The notes below the pieces were generated by a model. It was not told the DNA's origin, searched no databases, and worked only from the letters and a program-made list of their open reading frames with translations. The position numbers and the translations under genes are program-made. Below are positions 16,990-25,342 of a DNA stretch of 40,101 nt, one piece after another. The first letter of the stretch is position 1. Each line of letters opens with the position of its first letter. Source of the stretch: Anaerolineae bacterium (GTDB lineage: Bacteria > Chloroflexota > Anaerolineae > Aggregatilineales > UBA2796); assembly GCA_019637615.1 (NCBI GenBank), contig JAHBVJ010000050.1:1-40101 (forward strand), in the 5' to 3' direction.

Positions 16990-17904
16990 ATGATAGAACC
17001 AACGAACCGCAAAGTGGTGCGCATTCTGGGTGTGCCAATGGACTTGGGACAGCAGCGTCGTGGTGTGGATATGGGGCCAAGTGCAGTGCGTTACGCGGGC
17101 TTGCAAGAGCGCATCAGCGAACTTGACTATGAGGTGATCGATATGGGTAATTTGGTCGTGCCTGTGGTCGAAGAGATCGCCAACGATCACAGCGATCAAC
17201 ATGCGCGGCACTTAGATGCTGTGACACAGGTCTGTCAGGAGCTGTATGAGCGCACGGTTGAGTGCATGACCACCAGCGACTTTTCGATCTTCTTGGGTGG
17301 CGACCACAGCATGAGCGTTGGCAGTGTGACGGGGGTCGCCAGCCTACATAAGATCGGCGTCTTGTGGGTCGATGCGCACGCCGATTACAATACGCCGACT
17401 AGTTCTCCTTCCGGTAATGTCCACGGGATGCCCGTCGCCGCGATCTTGGGCGATGAACCTCAACCACTTGCCAACATCGGCAAACCGGGCAGCAAACTGC
17501 ATCCCTCGCAGATGGCGATGATCGGCATTCGCAATCTGGATTCCGCCGAACGGGATCGCCTTGTGCGCAGCGGGATCACCGTCCACACCATGACTGACAT
17601 CGATGAACACGGTATCGCGCTTCTCACCCGTCAATTGATATCACGCTTCAAGCATCTAGACGCCATTCACGTCAGCCTCGATATGGACTCTCTCGATCCA
17701 GACTTCGCCCCCGGTGTCGGGACGCCTGTCCCCGGCGGCCTGACCTACCGCGAAGCACATTTGCTGATGGAACTCTTGGCGTCTTCCGGCAAAGTCCGCT
17801 CGATGGACATCGTGGAAATAAACCCGATCCTTGATAACCGCAACCGTACCGCCGAGTTAGCCGTAGAACTAGCAGCGAGTCTATTAGGTCAGAGAATCAT
17901 GTGA
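16990..17904 (+). CDS. rocF: Arginase
   Basis: 304 residues, the normal arginase length. Every Mn-binding signature is present: GGDHS (H106), DAHAD (D128, H130, D132) and SLDMDSLDP (229-237, with D231 and D233). The arginase-specific substrate loop SGNVHGMP (141-148) separates it from agmatinases, and MDIVEINPILD near the end completes the family pattern. It hydrolyses L-arginine to ornithine and urea in the cytoplasm. The ATG at 16990 is preferred over a GTG four codons upstream; neither has a clear ribosome site. No urease, ornithine aminotransferase or arginine permease gene is nearby. The ABC exporter genes follow after 31 bases and may be co-transcribed. Confidence 0.93.
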   Translation: MIEPTNRKVVRILGVPMDLGQQRRGVDMGPSAVRYAGLQERISELDYEVIDMGNLVVPVVEEIANDHSDQHARHLDAVTQVCQELYERTVECMTTSDFSIFLGGDHSMSVGSVTGVASLHKIGVLWVDAHADYNTPTSSPSGNVHGMPVAAILGDEPQPLANIGKPGSKLHPSQMAMIGIRNLDSAERDRLVRSGITVHTMTDIDEHGIALLTRQLISRFKHLDAIHVSLDMDSLDPDFAPGVGTPVPGGLTYREAHLLMELLASSGKVRSMDIVEINPILDNRNRTAELAVELAASLLGQRIM

Positions 17905-17935
17905 GGCTGTGATCCTCCATGATAGAGGAACGAGC

Positions 17936-18961
17936 ATGACAGTTATTCGTGTTGAGAATGCACGCAAAGTCTACCGGACGACACAAAAAGAACCCGGTGT
18001 CCTTGGTGCGTTGAAAGCGCTCGCCCGTCCTCATTATGTAGATAAGGTCGCGGTGGACGATCTCAGCTTCACGCTGGAGGCGGGCGAGATCGTGGGTTAC
18101 ATCGGCGTCAACGGCGCAGGCAAATCTACGACTATCAAAATGCTGACGGGCATTCTGATGCCGACGGGCGGACGCATCACCGTTTTCGGGCGCGATCCGC
18201 ACAAGGATCGAATCGCCAACGCACGTGAGATCGGCGTCGTGTTTGGGCAGCGCACCCAGTTGTGGTGGGATCTCGCTCTGATCGAGTCGCTGAATACGCT
18301 CGCCAAGATTTACCAAATCCCGCCAACGCGCTATCGGCAGTTACTAGATGAATTCGCAGAGACGCTGGAGCTGAAAGAATTGCTTCCGATGCAGATTCGC
18401 AGTATGTCGCTTGGTCAAAAGATGCGTGCGGAATTGGCGGCGACTCTGCTGCACGATCCGAAAGTCGTCTATCTGGACGAACCAACCATCGGCCTCGACC
18501 TAATCGTGAAAGAGCGTATCCGTGCCTTCATTAAGAAGCAAGCGCAGCAAACGGGCACTACCGTGATCCTGACTACGCATGATCTGGGCGACATCGAGGA
18601 GTTATGCCAGCGCGTGATGATCATCGACGCGGGTCGTCTGATCTACGACGGTCCCATCCAGACCATCAAAGAGCGCTTCGGCAAATTTCGCGGCATTACC
18701 TTCGAGACGGCGGGGGACATCGGCAGCTATCAACTGCCCGTCGGTGTCCAAACCGAATCCGAGGCCGACCACAAACTTGTATTGCGCTTTGATCGTACAT
18801 TGACGACTGCCAGCCAAGTCGCTGCCGCCATCATGAATCAGATCGAGGTGGTAGATTTCTCGCTCACCGAGCCAGATTTGTCCTCCATCGTCAAGCAAAT
18901 TTATCAAGGCGCGCTGAAAGACGCCGCTCATCCCGAACCGCAGCGGGCAGGTGCGTTGTGA
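17936..18961 (+). CDS. ABC-2 type exporter, ATP-binding subunit
   Basis: 341 residues. Walker A GVNGAGKST (57-65), Q-loop region VFGQRTQLWWDL, signature MSLGQKMRAEL (S158 on), Walker B VVYLDEP (177-183) followed by TIGLD, and H-loop TTHDLGDI. The FGQRTQLWWDLA form, together with permeases of the ABC-2 family 6 type, is typical of the three-component exporters seen in Firmicutes, Actinobacteria and Chloroflexota. The ATG at 17936 has AGAGGA upstream. The end overlaps the next gene by 4 bases (GTGA). The exported compound is unknown; drug, peptide or lipid export are all possible. Confidence 0.93.
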   Translation: MTVIRVENARKVYRTTQKEPGVLGALKALARPHYVDKVAVDDLSFTLEAGEIVGYIGVNGAGKSTTIKMLTGILMPTGGRITVFGRDPHKDRIANAREIGVVFGQRTQLWWDLALIESLNTLAKIYQIPPTRYRQLLDEFAETLELKELLPMQIRSMSLGQKMRAELAATLLHDPKVVYLDEPTIGLDLIVKERIRAFIKKQAQQTGTTVILTTHDLGDIEELCQRVMIIDAGRLIYDGPIQTIKERFGKFRGITFETAGDIGSYQLPVGVQTESEADHKLVLRFDRTLTTASQVAAAIMNQIEVVDFSLTEPDLSSIVKQIYQGALKDAAHPEPQRAGAL

Positions 18962-19779
18962 GTACGTTCTTGTCCTCGTTACGGCGGCAGTCAGGCGGTT
19001 GGTTCGCGATGGCTGCTTTGCAGCCCAAGATGTTCCTCGTCTTTCGGGGTTGGGTCTGGATGGAGCTGATTTCGCGCACGCTTGGGATGCTCATCATTAC
19101 CTACTTTTGGCGTGCGGTGTACGAGAACACCACTACCATCAGCAACCTGAGCTTGCAGCAAACGATCAACTACGTTTTGCTGGCGCAGCTATTCGCGAGC
19201 ATCGCCATGAACTCTGCGATCTTCTGGGCGGGGTGGTGGATTCGCGACGGCTCGATCATAATCGAGATGCTGCGTCCCATCGATCTCCAATTGCAGGTGC
19301 TTATCCAGTTGGTGGCGAACAATCTGACCGCTCTCGTCACCAGCTTACCCGTTGCCATCCTCGCCGTCTTATTCTTCGGCTTGCGCTTGCCTACCGATCC
19401 GCTGGTCTGGATCAGCTTCGCGATCTCGCTGGCCTTGGGGCAGTTGGTCATCTTCTTCTTCGATTGGATCTATCTCTGTCTCGTTTTCTACACGACCGAA
19501 GTTTGGGGCTTAGGCGTCTTCCGCGAAGGTGTCACCCTGTTCCTGAGTGGGGCGCTTATTCCGCTGCAAATGATGCCCGATTGGCTGCGTAACATCGCGC
19601 TGGCGACGCCGTTCGCGCAAGCCCTCGCCATGCCCGTCTCGATCCTGAGCGGTGCGACTCCGCTCGATCAAGTGCCGCGCGTGTGGATGGGGCAGCTCAT
19701 CTGGGGCATCGTTGGGTTCGTCGCCTCGCGCTGGCTGTTCAGAATCGCCGTGCGCAAAGTCACAGTACAAGGGGGCTGA
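18958..19779 (+). CDS. ABC-2 type exporter permease, subunit 1
   Basis: 273 residues starting with GTG inside the stop of the ATPase gene. About six hydrophobic segments are visible (for example MELISRTLGMLIITYFW, the run around NYVLLAQLFASIAMN, LPVAILAVLFFGLRL, and ISFAISLALGQLVIFFFDW). The C-terminal half has FREGVTLFLSGALIPLQMMPDWLRNIALATPF, which is the conserved cytoplasm-facing loop and helix of ABC-2 permeases. It forms the transmembrane channel together with the next gene product. Translational coupling to the ATPase is likely from the overlap. Confidence 0.9.
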   Translation: MSTFLSSLRRQSGGWFAMAALQPKMFLVFRGWVWMELISRTLGMLIITYFWRAVYENTTTISNLSLQQTINYVLLAQLFASIAMNSAIFWAGWWIRDGSIIIEMLRPIDLQLQVLIQLVANNLTALVTSLPVAILAVLFFGLRLPTDPLVWISFAISLALGQLVIFFFDWIYLCLVFYTTEVWGLGVFREGVTLFLSGALIPLQMMPDWLRNIALATPFAQALAMPVSILSGATPLDQVPRVWMGQLIWGIVGFVASRWLFRIAVRKVTVQGG

Positions 19780-19782
19780 CCA

Positions 19783-20580
19783 ATGCGGGAAGTCGTGCGT
19801 TACCTTGAGTTATATTGGCTGTTCCTGAAGCAGCGCCTGAAAATCCTGATGGAGTATCGCGCCAGCTTCCTGATCGGCGCGACCTCGACCATCGCGCAGC
19901 AAACGGCGGGTTTGCTCTCGGTCTACGTGGTCATGCAGCAAATTCCCACCTTACGCGGCTGGAACTTCGATGAAATCCTCCTGACCTATGGCCTGCTGTT
20001 GATCGCAAGGTCGCTCAATCATATGTTTGCCGACAATCTCTGGACGTTGGGGCGGCAGTATATCCGCACGGGTGGTTTTGACCGCTTCCTCGTGCGTCCT
20101 ATCGATCCACTGTTCCATCTGCTGGCGGATCGTTTCTGTCAGGATGGGTTAGGTTATTTCTTGGTGGGCGTTGGCTTGGTCGTGCGTTCGATTATCACGC
20201 TCCATATCAGCGTGACGTCGCTGCTGGTCGGCTATATCATCCTTTCCGCCCTCAGTGGCGGTCTGATCTTCTTCGCGCTCAATCTGATCACCGCGACGAG
20301 TGCCTTCTGGCTGATGGACTCGATCCCGGTCACGCGGCTGGTGTTCGACAATAACGAATTCGCTAAATATCCGATCACCATTTATCCGCAGTTTTTTCGT
20401 GTCGCACTAACGTGGCTTATCCCTTATGCCTTCGCCTCGTTCTATCCTGCCAGTGTCATGCTCGGTCGCGACATCGGCGTACTGGCATGGCTCGGCCCGC
20501 TGGTAGCCATAACACTGACGCTCATCGCCTATCGTGTTTGGCGCTTCGGGCTGCGTCACTACAGCGGCACAGGCTCATAA
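19783..20580 (+). CDS. ABC-2 type exporter permease, subunit 2
   Basis: 265 residues, 3 bases after the previous stop. Six hydrophobic stretches are seen. The N-terminal LFLKQRLKILMEYRASFLIG and the central DRFLVRPIDPLFHLLADRFCQDG are typical of the second permease of this exporter class. DNNEFAKYPITIYPQFFRVALTWLIPYAFASFYP is the family's conserved C-terminal signature. It pairs with the preceding permease to make a heterodimeric channel. Confidence 0.92.
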   Translation: MREVVRYLELYWLFLKQRLKILMEYRASFLIGATSTIAQQTAGLLSVYVVMQQIPTLRGWNFDEILLTYGLLLIARSLNHMFADNLWTLGRQYIRTGGFDRFLVRPIDPLFHLLADRFCQDGLGYFLVGVGLVVRSIITLHISVTSLLVGYIILSALSGGLIFFALNLITATSAFWLMDSIPVTRLVFDNNEFAKYPITIYPQFFRVALTWLIPYAFASFYPASVMLGRDIGVLAWLGPLVAITLTLIAYRVWRFGLRHYSGTGS

Positions 20581-20681
20581 CTCATGTTCATCGCGAAGGT
20601 GTTCGTATAGCTTGGTTTAGCCTCTCTCGCGTACTACAATGGATCATCAAAGCACAGTGATGATCGTGCAGGTGGTGAATT

Positions 20682-22781
20682 CTGGCAGCATCGATCTACG
20701 CGGACGCTCTTAATTGGCTCCATCGTGCCTTAGGCGCAGATGCAGAATTTCGTGATGGGCAGTGGGAAGCTATCCAAACGCTGGTCGAAGATCGTAAGCG
20801 GGTCTTGGTCGTCCAGCGCACGGGTTGGGGTAAAAGTCTCGTCTATTTCCTCGCCACCCGTTTGCTGCGCGATCAGGGCGAAGGGCCAACCGTACTGATC
20901 AGCCCGCTGCTATCGTTGATGCGCAATCAGGTGCAAGCCGCCAACACGTTCGGGCTGCGCGCCGTCACCGTCAACAGTACCAACGCCGACGAACACGCCG
21001 AAATCGAAGCGCAGTTGGATCGCGACGAGATCGACATTTTGTTGATCTCACCGGAACGCCTCGCCAACGATCATTTTCAGTCGCAAGTGTGGTCATCGCT
21101 GCGGCACACGGTCGGGATGCTGGTAGTCGATGAAGTCCACTGCATCTCCGATTGGGGACACGACTTCCGCCCGAACTATCGGCGCATCATGGCGACCTTG
21201 GACGCGCTCCCTCGTCAGTTGCCGATTATCGGGACAACGGCGACCGCCAACAGCCGCGTGATCGAAGACGTGAGCGATATTCTCGGCTCGAACATTACGA
21301 TCTTGCGCGGATCGCTGACTCGCCAGAGCCTCAGCCTATACGCCTTCCCGACGGCACTCTCAGCGGCGGATCGGTTGGCGCTGCTGGCGGAAATGCTGCG
21401 CAAAATGCAAGGCAGCGGCATCATCTACTGTATGACCACGCATGACTGCCAGTTGGTGGCGGGTTGGCTGCAATCGCAGGGCTTGAAGGTCAACGCCTAT
21501 TACGCGGATGTCGAATCCGAAGAAGGCGCGGATCGCGTCAAGCTAGAACAGCAGCTTTTGAACAACGAACTCAAAGCCTTGGTCGCCAGCGTCGCGCTCG
21601 GCATGGGCTTCGACAAGCCCGATCTGCATTTCGTCATTCATTATCAGTACCCCGGCTCGATCATCAGCTACTATCAGCAGATCGGGCGTGCCGGACGCGG
21701 TATCGACCACGCGCAGATCATCCTCATGCACGGTCAGGAAGATGTCGAGATTCAACGCTATTTCATCGACAGTGCCTTCCCCAAACCCGAACACATCGCG
21801 CAGACTTTGGACGCGTTAGCACAAGCGGATCGGCTGACGATGAACGAATTGAATCGCTATGTCAACGTCCGCCGCAGCACGATGGAGAAAATCCTGACGC
21901 ATCTGGAGGTAGACAAGATCGTAGAGAAGGCCGAGCGCGGCTACCGACTGATCGCACCGGATCGCACGCCCGATTACGAGCGCTGGAATCGTGTGACGGC
22001 GCAGCGCTACCGAGAACTAGAGCAGATTCAAGCCTACATCCGGCATGACGGTTGTCTGATGCAATTTATCGCCGCCGCTTTGGACGACGACAGCGCACAA
22101 GCGCCGTGTGGTCGCTGCCAGAACTGCCTGAACAAACAGGGCGGAATGCGTAATCGTCTGCCCGCGCCGGAACTAGTCGAAGCCGCCAGCGCCTATTTGC
22201 GGCAGGGCAAACCGATCCCGATTGAACCGCGCGCGATGTGGCCCAGCGGTTTACCGAGCGTCAAGGGCAAGCTCAAATCTACAAACTGGCAGGGAGTCGC
22301 CCTCTGCGAATATTACGATCACGGCTGGGGCGACGTGATCCGCGCCGCACGGCAGTCCGATTCGTCATTGCCAGATGCCGTGATCAAAGCCAGTGCCGCG
22401 CTGCTTCGTGCCGACTGGCGCAGTCTCGATACCCCGCCTACATGGGTAACCGTCGTCCCCTCACTACGACGACCACGAATGCTGCCGGACTTCGCGCGGC
22501 GCTTGGCAGATCACCTCGGTCTACCCTTCCATGCCGCGATCCACAAGGTAACGGAACGCCCCGAACAGCGCACCATGCAAAATAGCTATCAACAGGCCAA
22601 CAACGTCATAGAAGCCTTCGGCGTGGATAATGATCTACCCGCCGATCCCGTGCTGCTGATCGATGATCTGCTCGATTCGGGCTGGACGCTGACGGTGATC
22701 GGCGTGTTGTTGCGCAAGATGGGCTGTGCTGGTGTCTATCCGTTTGCGCTGGCAAAGGGTATTGGTCGTGGGGACGGCTAA
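20682..22781 (+). CDS. RecQ-family DNA helicase with C-terminal phosphoribosyltransferase-like domain, non-standard start
   Basis: The helicase domain has the Q motif FRDGQWEAI, Walker A RTGWGKS (about 46-52), DEVH (about 150-153, motif II), TTATA motif III and motif VI QQIGRAGRG. A RecQ zinc site follows with four Cys (about 458, 476, 479, 482: CGRCQNC), then a winged-helix stretch. The last 160 residues end in VLLIDDLLDSGWTLT, a PRPP-binding loop as in ComF and other phosphoribosyltransferases. The Q motif lies upstream of the first usual start codon in frame (TTG at 20805). Between the preceding in-frame TGA (20676-20678) and the Q motif there is no ATG, GTG or TTG. CTG at 20682, six bases after AGGTGG, is my choice, giving 699 residues; ATT at 20679 is the alternative. 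It unwinds DNA 3' to 5' in repair. Confidence 0.85.
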   Translation: MAASIYADALNWLHRALGADAEFRDGQWEAIQTLVEDRKRVLVVQRTGWGKSLVYFLATRLLRDQGEGPTVLISPLLSLMRNQVQAANTFGLRAVTVNSTNADEHAEIEAQLDRDEIDILLISPERLANDHFQSQVWSSLRHTVGMLVVDEVHCISDWGHDFRPNYRRIMATLDALPRQLPIIGTTATANSRVIEDVSDILGSNITILRGSLTRQSLSLYAFPTALSAADRLALLAEMLRKMQGSGIIYCMTTHDCQLVAGWLQSQGLKVNAYYADVESEEGADRVKLEQQLLNNELKALVASVALGMGFDKPDLHFVIHYQYPGSIISYYQQIGRAGRGIDHAQIILMHGQEDVEIQRYFIDSAFPKPEHIAQTLDALAQADRLTMNELNRYVNVRRSTMEKILTHLEVDKIVEKAERGYRLIAPDRTPDYERWNRVTAQRYRELEQIQAYIRHDGCLMQFIAAALDDDSAQAPCGRCQNCLNKQGGMRNRLPAPELVEAASAYLRQGKPIPIEPRAMWPSGLPSVKGKLKSTNWQGVALCEYYDHGWGDVIRAARQSDSSLPDAVIKASAALLRADWRSLDTPPTWVTVVPSLRRPRMLPDFARRLADHLGLPFHAAIHKVTERPEQRTMQNSYQQANNVIEAFGVDNDLPADPVLLIDDLLDSGWTLTVIGVLLRKMGCAGVYPFALAKGIGRGDG

Positions 22782-22788
22782 CAAAAAA

Positions 22789-22806
22789 GCGGATCAACCG
22801 ATCCGC
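22789..22806. terminator. Bidirectional terminator between RecQ and GtrA genes
   Basis: GCGGATC and GATCCGC form a 7-bp stem with a 4-base AACC loop. On the plus strand CTATTTTG follows; on the minus strand a run of six T follows. It lies between the convergent stops at 22781 and 22841 and suits both transcripts. Confidence 0.85.
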
Positions 22807-22840
22807 CTATTTTGCAAAGGGTGTGAAGCCGGAATGTTGG

Positions 22841-23398
22841 TTACTTTACGTCGTTATAAGTCCAATAGCGGTTCACGAAGAAGTTCCAGAACAGCACGAT
22901 CACCAAGGCGACCATGATCACCGCGTTTGCGCCGATGCGTGCTTCTTGGTTGGCAGACAGGTTGAAGTGAATCAAATCATGCGAAACATGTTCGACCAGC
23001 CACACAGCAGGTGTATAGAGCAAGTTCAGCACCACCAGCCGGATGCCCAAGCCCACCGCATTTACCGCCACGAACTGAGCAATCTGCTTGGCTAACGAAC
23101 GTGAACGTGAGTCCGGGTACGTCCAATAGCGGTTCCACAGGAAGTTGCTCGTCACCGCCGCGCTAAATCCAATCGCGCCAGAGATCAATACGGGGACAAC
23201 ATTGTCTGAAGCGACATGGAACACGAATTTCATCATGAAGTTGGTCAAGCCGAGGTCGATCAGCGCGCCGATGGTGCCGACGATCAGAAACTTGATGAAA
23301 CGCTCAACTTCTCTGGATTTGGTTTCGCCCCCAACCTTGATGCTAATCTTGCGGATCAGCCGGTTAGGAGTGACTGCGGTGAGTGAGGTTAAAGCCAT
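22841..23398 (-). CDS. GtrA-family membrane protein
   Basis: 185 residues from the ATG at 23398, which has GAAGGA upstream. A longer reading would run back into the end of the preceding ligase gene. Four membrane helices are visible, the first RFIKFLIVGTIGALIDLGLT. The paired signature NRYWTY appears twice, after helices 2 and 4, as is typical of GtrA. Family members are thought to move undecaprenyl-phosphate-linked sugars across the inner membrane for surface polysaccharide or teichoic acid decoration. It follows the O-antigen ligase-type gene by 34 bases and is probably in the same transcript. Confidence 0.9.
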   Translation of the reverse strand: MALTSLTAVTPNRLIRKISIKVGGETKSREVERFIKFLIVGTIGALIDLGLTNFMMKFVFHVASDNVVPVLISGAIGFSAAVTSNFLWNRYWTYPDSRSRSLAKQIAQFVAVNAVGLGIRLVVLNLLYTPAVWLVEHVSHDLIHFNLSANQEARIGANAVIMVALVIVLFWNFFVNRYWTYNDVK

Positions 23399-23432
23399 TG
23401 GATTGATATCTTCCTTCAAGTTATTTCCGGCC

Positions 23433-24974
23433 TCACGCTTGCGTTTGGTCGTTGGGGCTGGCAGAAGGTGACACTTTATCCGCCAGCAAAAGCGTGCCAA
23501 TTAGACCAAGCATTGCGCCAACGTGCAAGAACAGGTTATTGACATACAATTTATCAAACACACTATGCACCAGCAAATGTGTCCACACGCCGAGCAGCCC
23601 TAACGCCACGCCTCGTCGCCAGCCTATATTGCGGTTCAATGCCCGCAGCGTCAGCAACAAAATCACGATCCACGCGCTGGCATATCCCACTAAGCCGATG
23701 ATGCCCGTTTCAGCAAGGATATTCAGATAGTAATTGTGAGCGTGCCCGAGTGCGAAGGGCCAGTTCATCAGTGGGTAGCGCGGATACGCTACTTCATAGG
23801 CTCCGAAGCCTATTCCCGTCCACGGCGAGTCAGTTGCCATCGCCAGCGCCGCTTGCCAGTGAGCGAAGCGCTCCAGCACGGCGTAATTCTCATCGCTGAT
23901 CACTTGCCCGCGCACATCGGTGAATCCTGTCAGGTCGCGCGTGAAGTCACTGAAGCGATTCACGATGGATTGTGGAGCCAGTCCGGTACCGATGGCGATC
24001 ACACCGCCGAGGAGGATCACCGCTGCCAGCCCGAACCCGATCAAGCGTCGTCGTGGTGCGAACACGCACATCACCGCAAACGCCGCCGCGAACCCGATCC
24101 ACGCGCCGCGACTCCAAGAGATCGCCAGTCCTACCCCCAGCAGCGCGGAACCTGCTCCGGCTAATAGGACGCTCCCCGACATAATAACAGCATTTCGTCT
24201 CGCGGAGTCATAACGACTACCCACCGATTTTAATTTGCGAGACTCTTGATATTGGTTCCACGCACTGGTTGCTAATCCGAACGTCGCGCCGAGCGCGAGT
24301 GGTAGCGTCAATCCCATGAACGCGCCGAACGGGTTAGGCTGCCCGAAGCTCCCGAATGCGCGAAAATAGCGATAGTCCAAAATCCACAGATGCGGCGCGC
24401 CCGATCCGCCCAGAAATTCGTACAGCCCAATGCCCATCTGCACCACCGCGCCCACGATCAATGCCGCCACCACATATCCGATCCCGCCGCGTTTCGTGAT
24501 CGACACCACGATCATGCTCATCGTCAGGATCGCCAACCAGATGACCAACTCCTTGATCGTTCGCTGAAAACTCAGCGTCGTCCACACGCTGAACGATACG
24601 CTGATGATAAGGAGAATTATCGGAACAAACACCGGATTCCACGCTAGATCGAGCCGACGACGCTGCGCAATCGAGCGCATCGCCCACAGCGCCACCACCG
24701 CCACAAACAGCGCTTGACCGATGTCCAGAGGCCAATTCAGCGCGCCGGGGACTTCAGTCTCAATCAGCGCTTTGAGCGGAGCCGCCGTGAACAGGATCAG
24801 CAGCGCCACCCGCACATCGATCAGACTGGCAACGCTCAGAACAGCAACCGCCAACGCGCCAATCGCAATTGGCAGCGGCAGCAGCGCGATCAACGCCCCC
24901 ACAAGGATCGCAACGAGTGACCACGTAATGATGCCGCGATCAACGCTTCGAATATCGGCTAGAGCTACGCGCAT
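23433..24974 (-). CDS. O-antigen ligase/polymerase family membrane protein (Wzy_C)
   Basis: 513 residues with about 12 hydrophobic segments. The large external loop and the following helix carry the Wzy_C pattern: WTGIGFGAYEVAYPRYP, then HAHNYYLNILAETGIIGLVGY. The family joins polysaccharide repeats or ligates chains to a lipid or protein acceptor on the outer side of the cytoplasmic membrane. The ATG comes immediately after the TAG stop of the antitoxin-like gene, and its ribosome site (GGAAGGA) lies within the end of that gene, so translation is likely coupled. The GtrA gene follows. Whether it is a ligase or a polymerase cannot be decided from the sequence. Confidence 0.88.
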   Translation of the reverse strand: MRVALADIRSVDRGIITWSLVAILVGALIALLPLPIAIGALAVAVLSVASLIDVRVALLILFTAAPLKALIETEVPGALNWPLDIGQALFVAVVALWAMRSIAQRRRLDLAWNPVFVPIILLIISVSFSVWTTLSFQRTIKELVIWLAILTMSMIVVSITKRGGIGYVVAALIVGAVVQMGIGLYEFLGGSGAPHLWILDYRYFRAFGSFGQPNPFGAFMGLTLPLALGATFGLATSAWNQYQESRKLKSVGSRYDSARRNAVIMSGSVLLAGAGSALLGVGLAISWSRGAWIGFAAAFAVMCVFAPRRRLIGFGLAAVILLGGVIAIGTGLAPQSIVNRFSDFTRDLTGFTDVRGQVISDENYAVLERFAHWQAALAMATDSPWTGIGFGAYEVAYPRYPLMNWPFALGHAHNYYLNILAETGIIGLVGYASAWIVILLLTLRALNRNIGWRRGVALGLLGVWTHLLVHSVFDKLYVNNLFLHVGAMLGLIGTLLLADKVSPSASPNDQTQA

Positions 24975-25247
24975 CTAATCCTTCCAATATAGAGGATCGG
25001 TTGCTTCGTCACCTAGCCAGAATTCATCGGGTAGCGGCTCATCAAAATCGTCACTAACGATAATGCTCCCTTTGCCTAGTCCGGCAACTCGCCTCGATAT
25101 TCGCGTTTCTTGTTGGTCAACTGGTATCAACCGTGCTAGGGGTAACTCGCCTCTCATGAGGATAATTTCAGTATCCGGCGTCAACTGCGCCAGCAGCGAC
25201 TCAATATCCGTCGGTGTGGTCTGCAAATCAATCGTCTTGGTTACCAT
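24975..25247 (-). CDS. Antitoxin-like protein (Phd/VapB type), no toxin gene adjacent
   Basis: 90 residues. An N-terminal region typical of Phd-type DNA-binding antitoxins (a short helix, then LLAQLTPDTEIILMRGELPLARLIPV, the strand-turn-strand fold) is followed by the toxin-binding tail. The tail has the common form R(x)n GLGKGSIIVSDDFDEPLPDEFWLG, usual in antitoxins paired with PIN-domain ribonucleases. No PIN-domain frame is seen on either side. GAGGTGA precedes the ATG. The stop TAG touches the ATG of the O-antigen ligase gene. It may be a solitary antitoxin whose toxin was lost, or one that now only regulates transcription. Confidence 0.82.
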   Translation of the reverse strand: MVTKTIDLQTTPTDIESLLAQLTPDTEIILMRGELPLARLIPVDQQETRISRRVAGLGKGSIIVSDDFDEPLPDEFWLGDEATDPLYWKD

Positions 25248-25274
25248 ACGTCACCTCACTGATCGAGCCACCAC

Positions 25275-25283
25275 ATTATAGCA
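25275..25283 (-). promoter_or_regulatory. Extended -10 promoter for antitoxin-ligase-GtrA transcript
   Basis: On the minus strand, TGCTATAAT gives a perfect extended -10 element 28 bases before the ATG at 25247. No clear -35 is needed for this promoter type. Antitoxin proteins often repress their own promoter, and this one overlaps the right place. Confidence 0.5.
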
Positions 25284-25342
25284 CGCGCATATCTGACCGT
25301 TCGCACCGCGCTATTTCTGTCGCCACATCGGCGGATTTGGGG

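Noticed and set aside
20412..20660. Plus-strand frame spanning the end of the second ABC permease and the RecQ leader
   Set aside because: It overlaps the permease in another frame, has no family features and does not join the helicase frame; it was considered as a possible frameshifted N-terminus of RecQ and dropped because the Q motif is already in the helicase frame.
25248..25342. Space beside the antitoxin examined for a short PIN-type toxin
   Set aside because: There is no frame long enough on either strand, and the next genes are a DUF3224 protein and a polysaccharide ligase.
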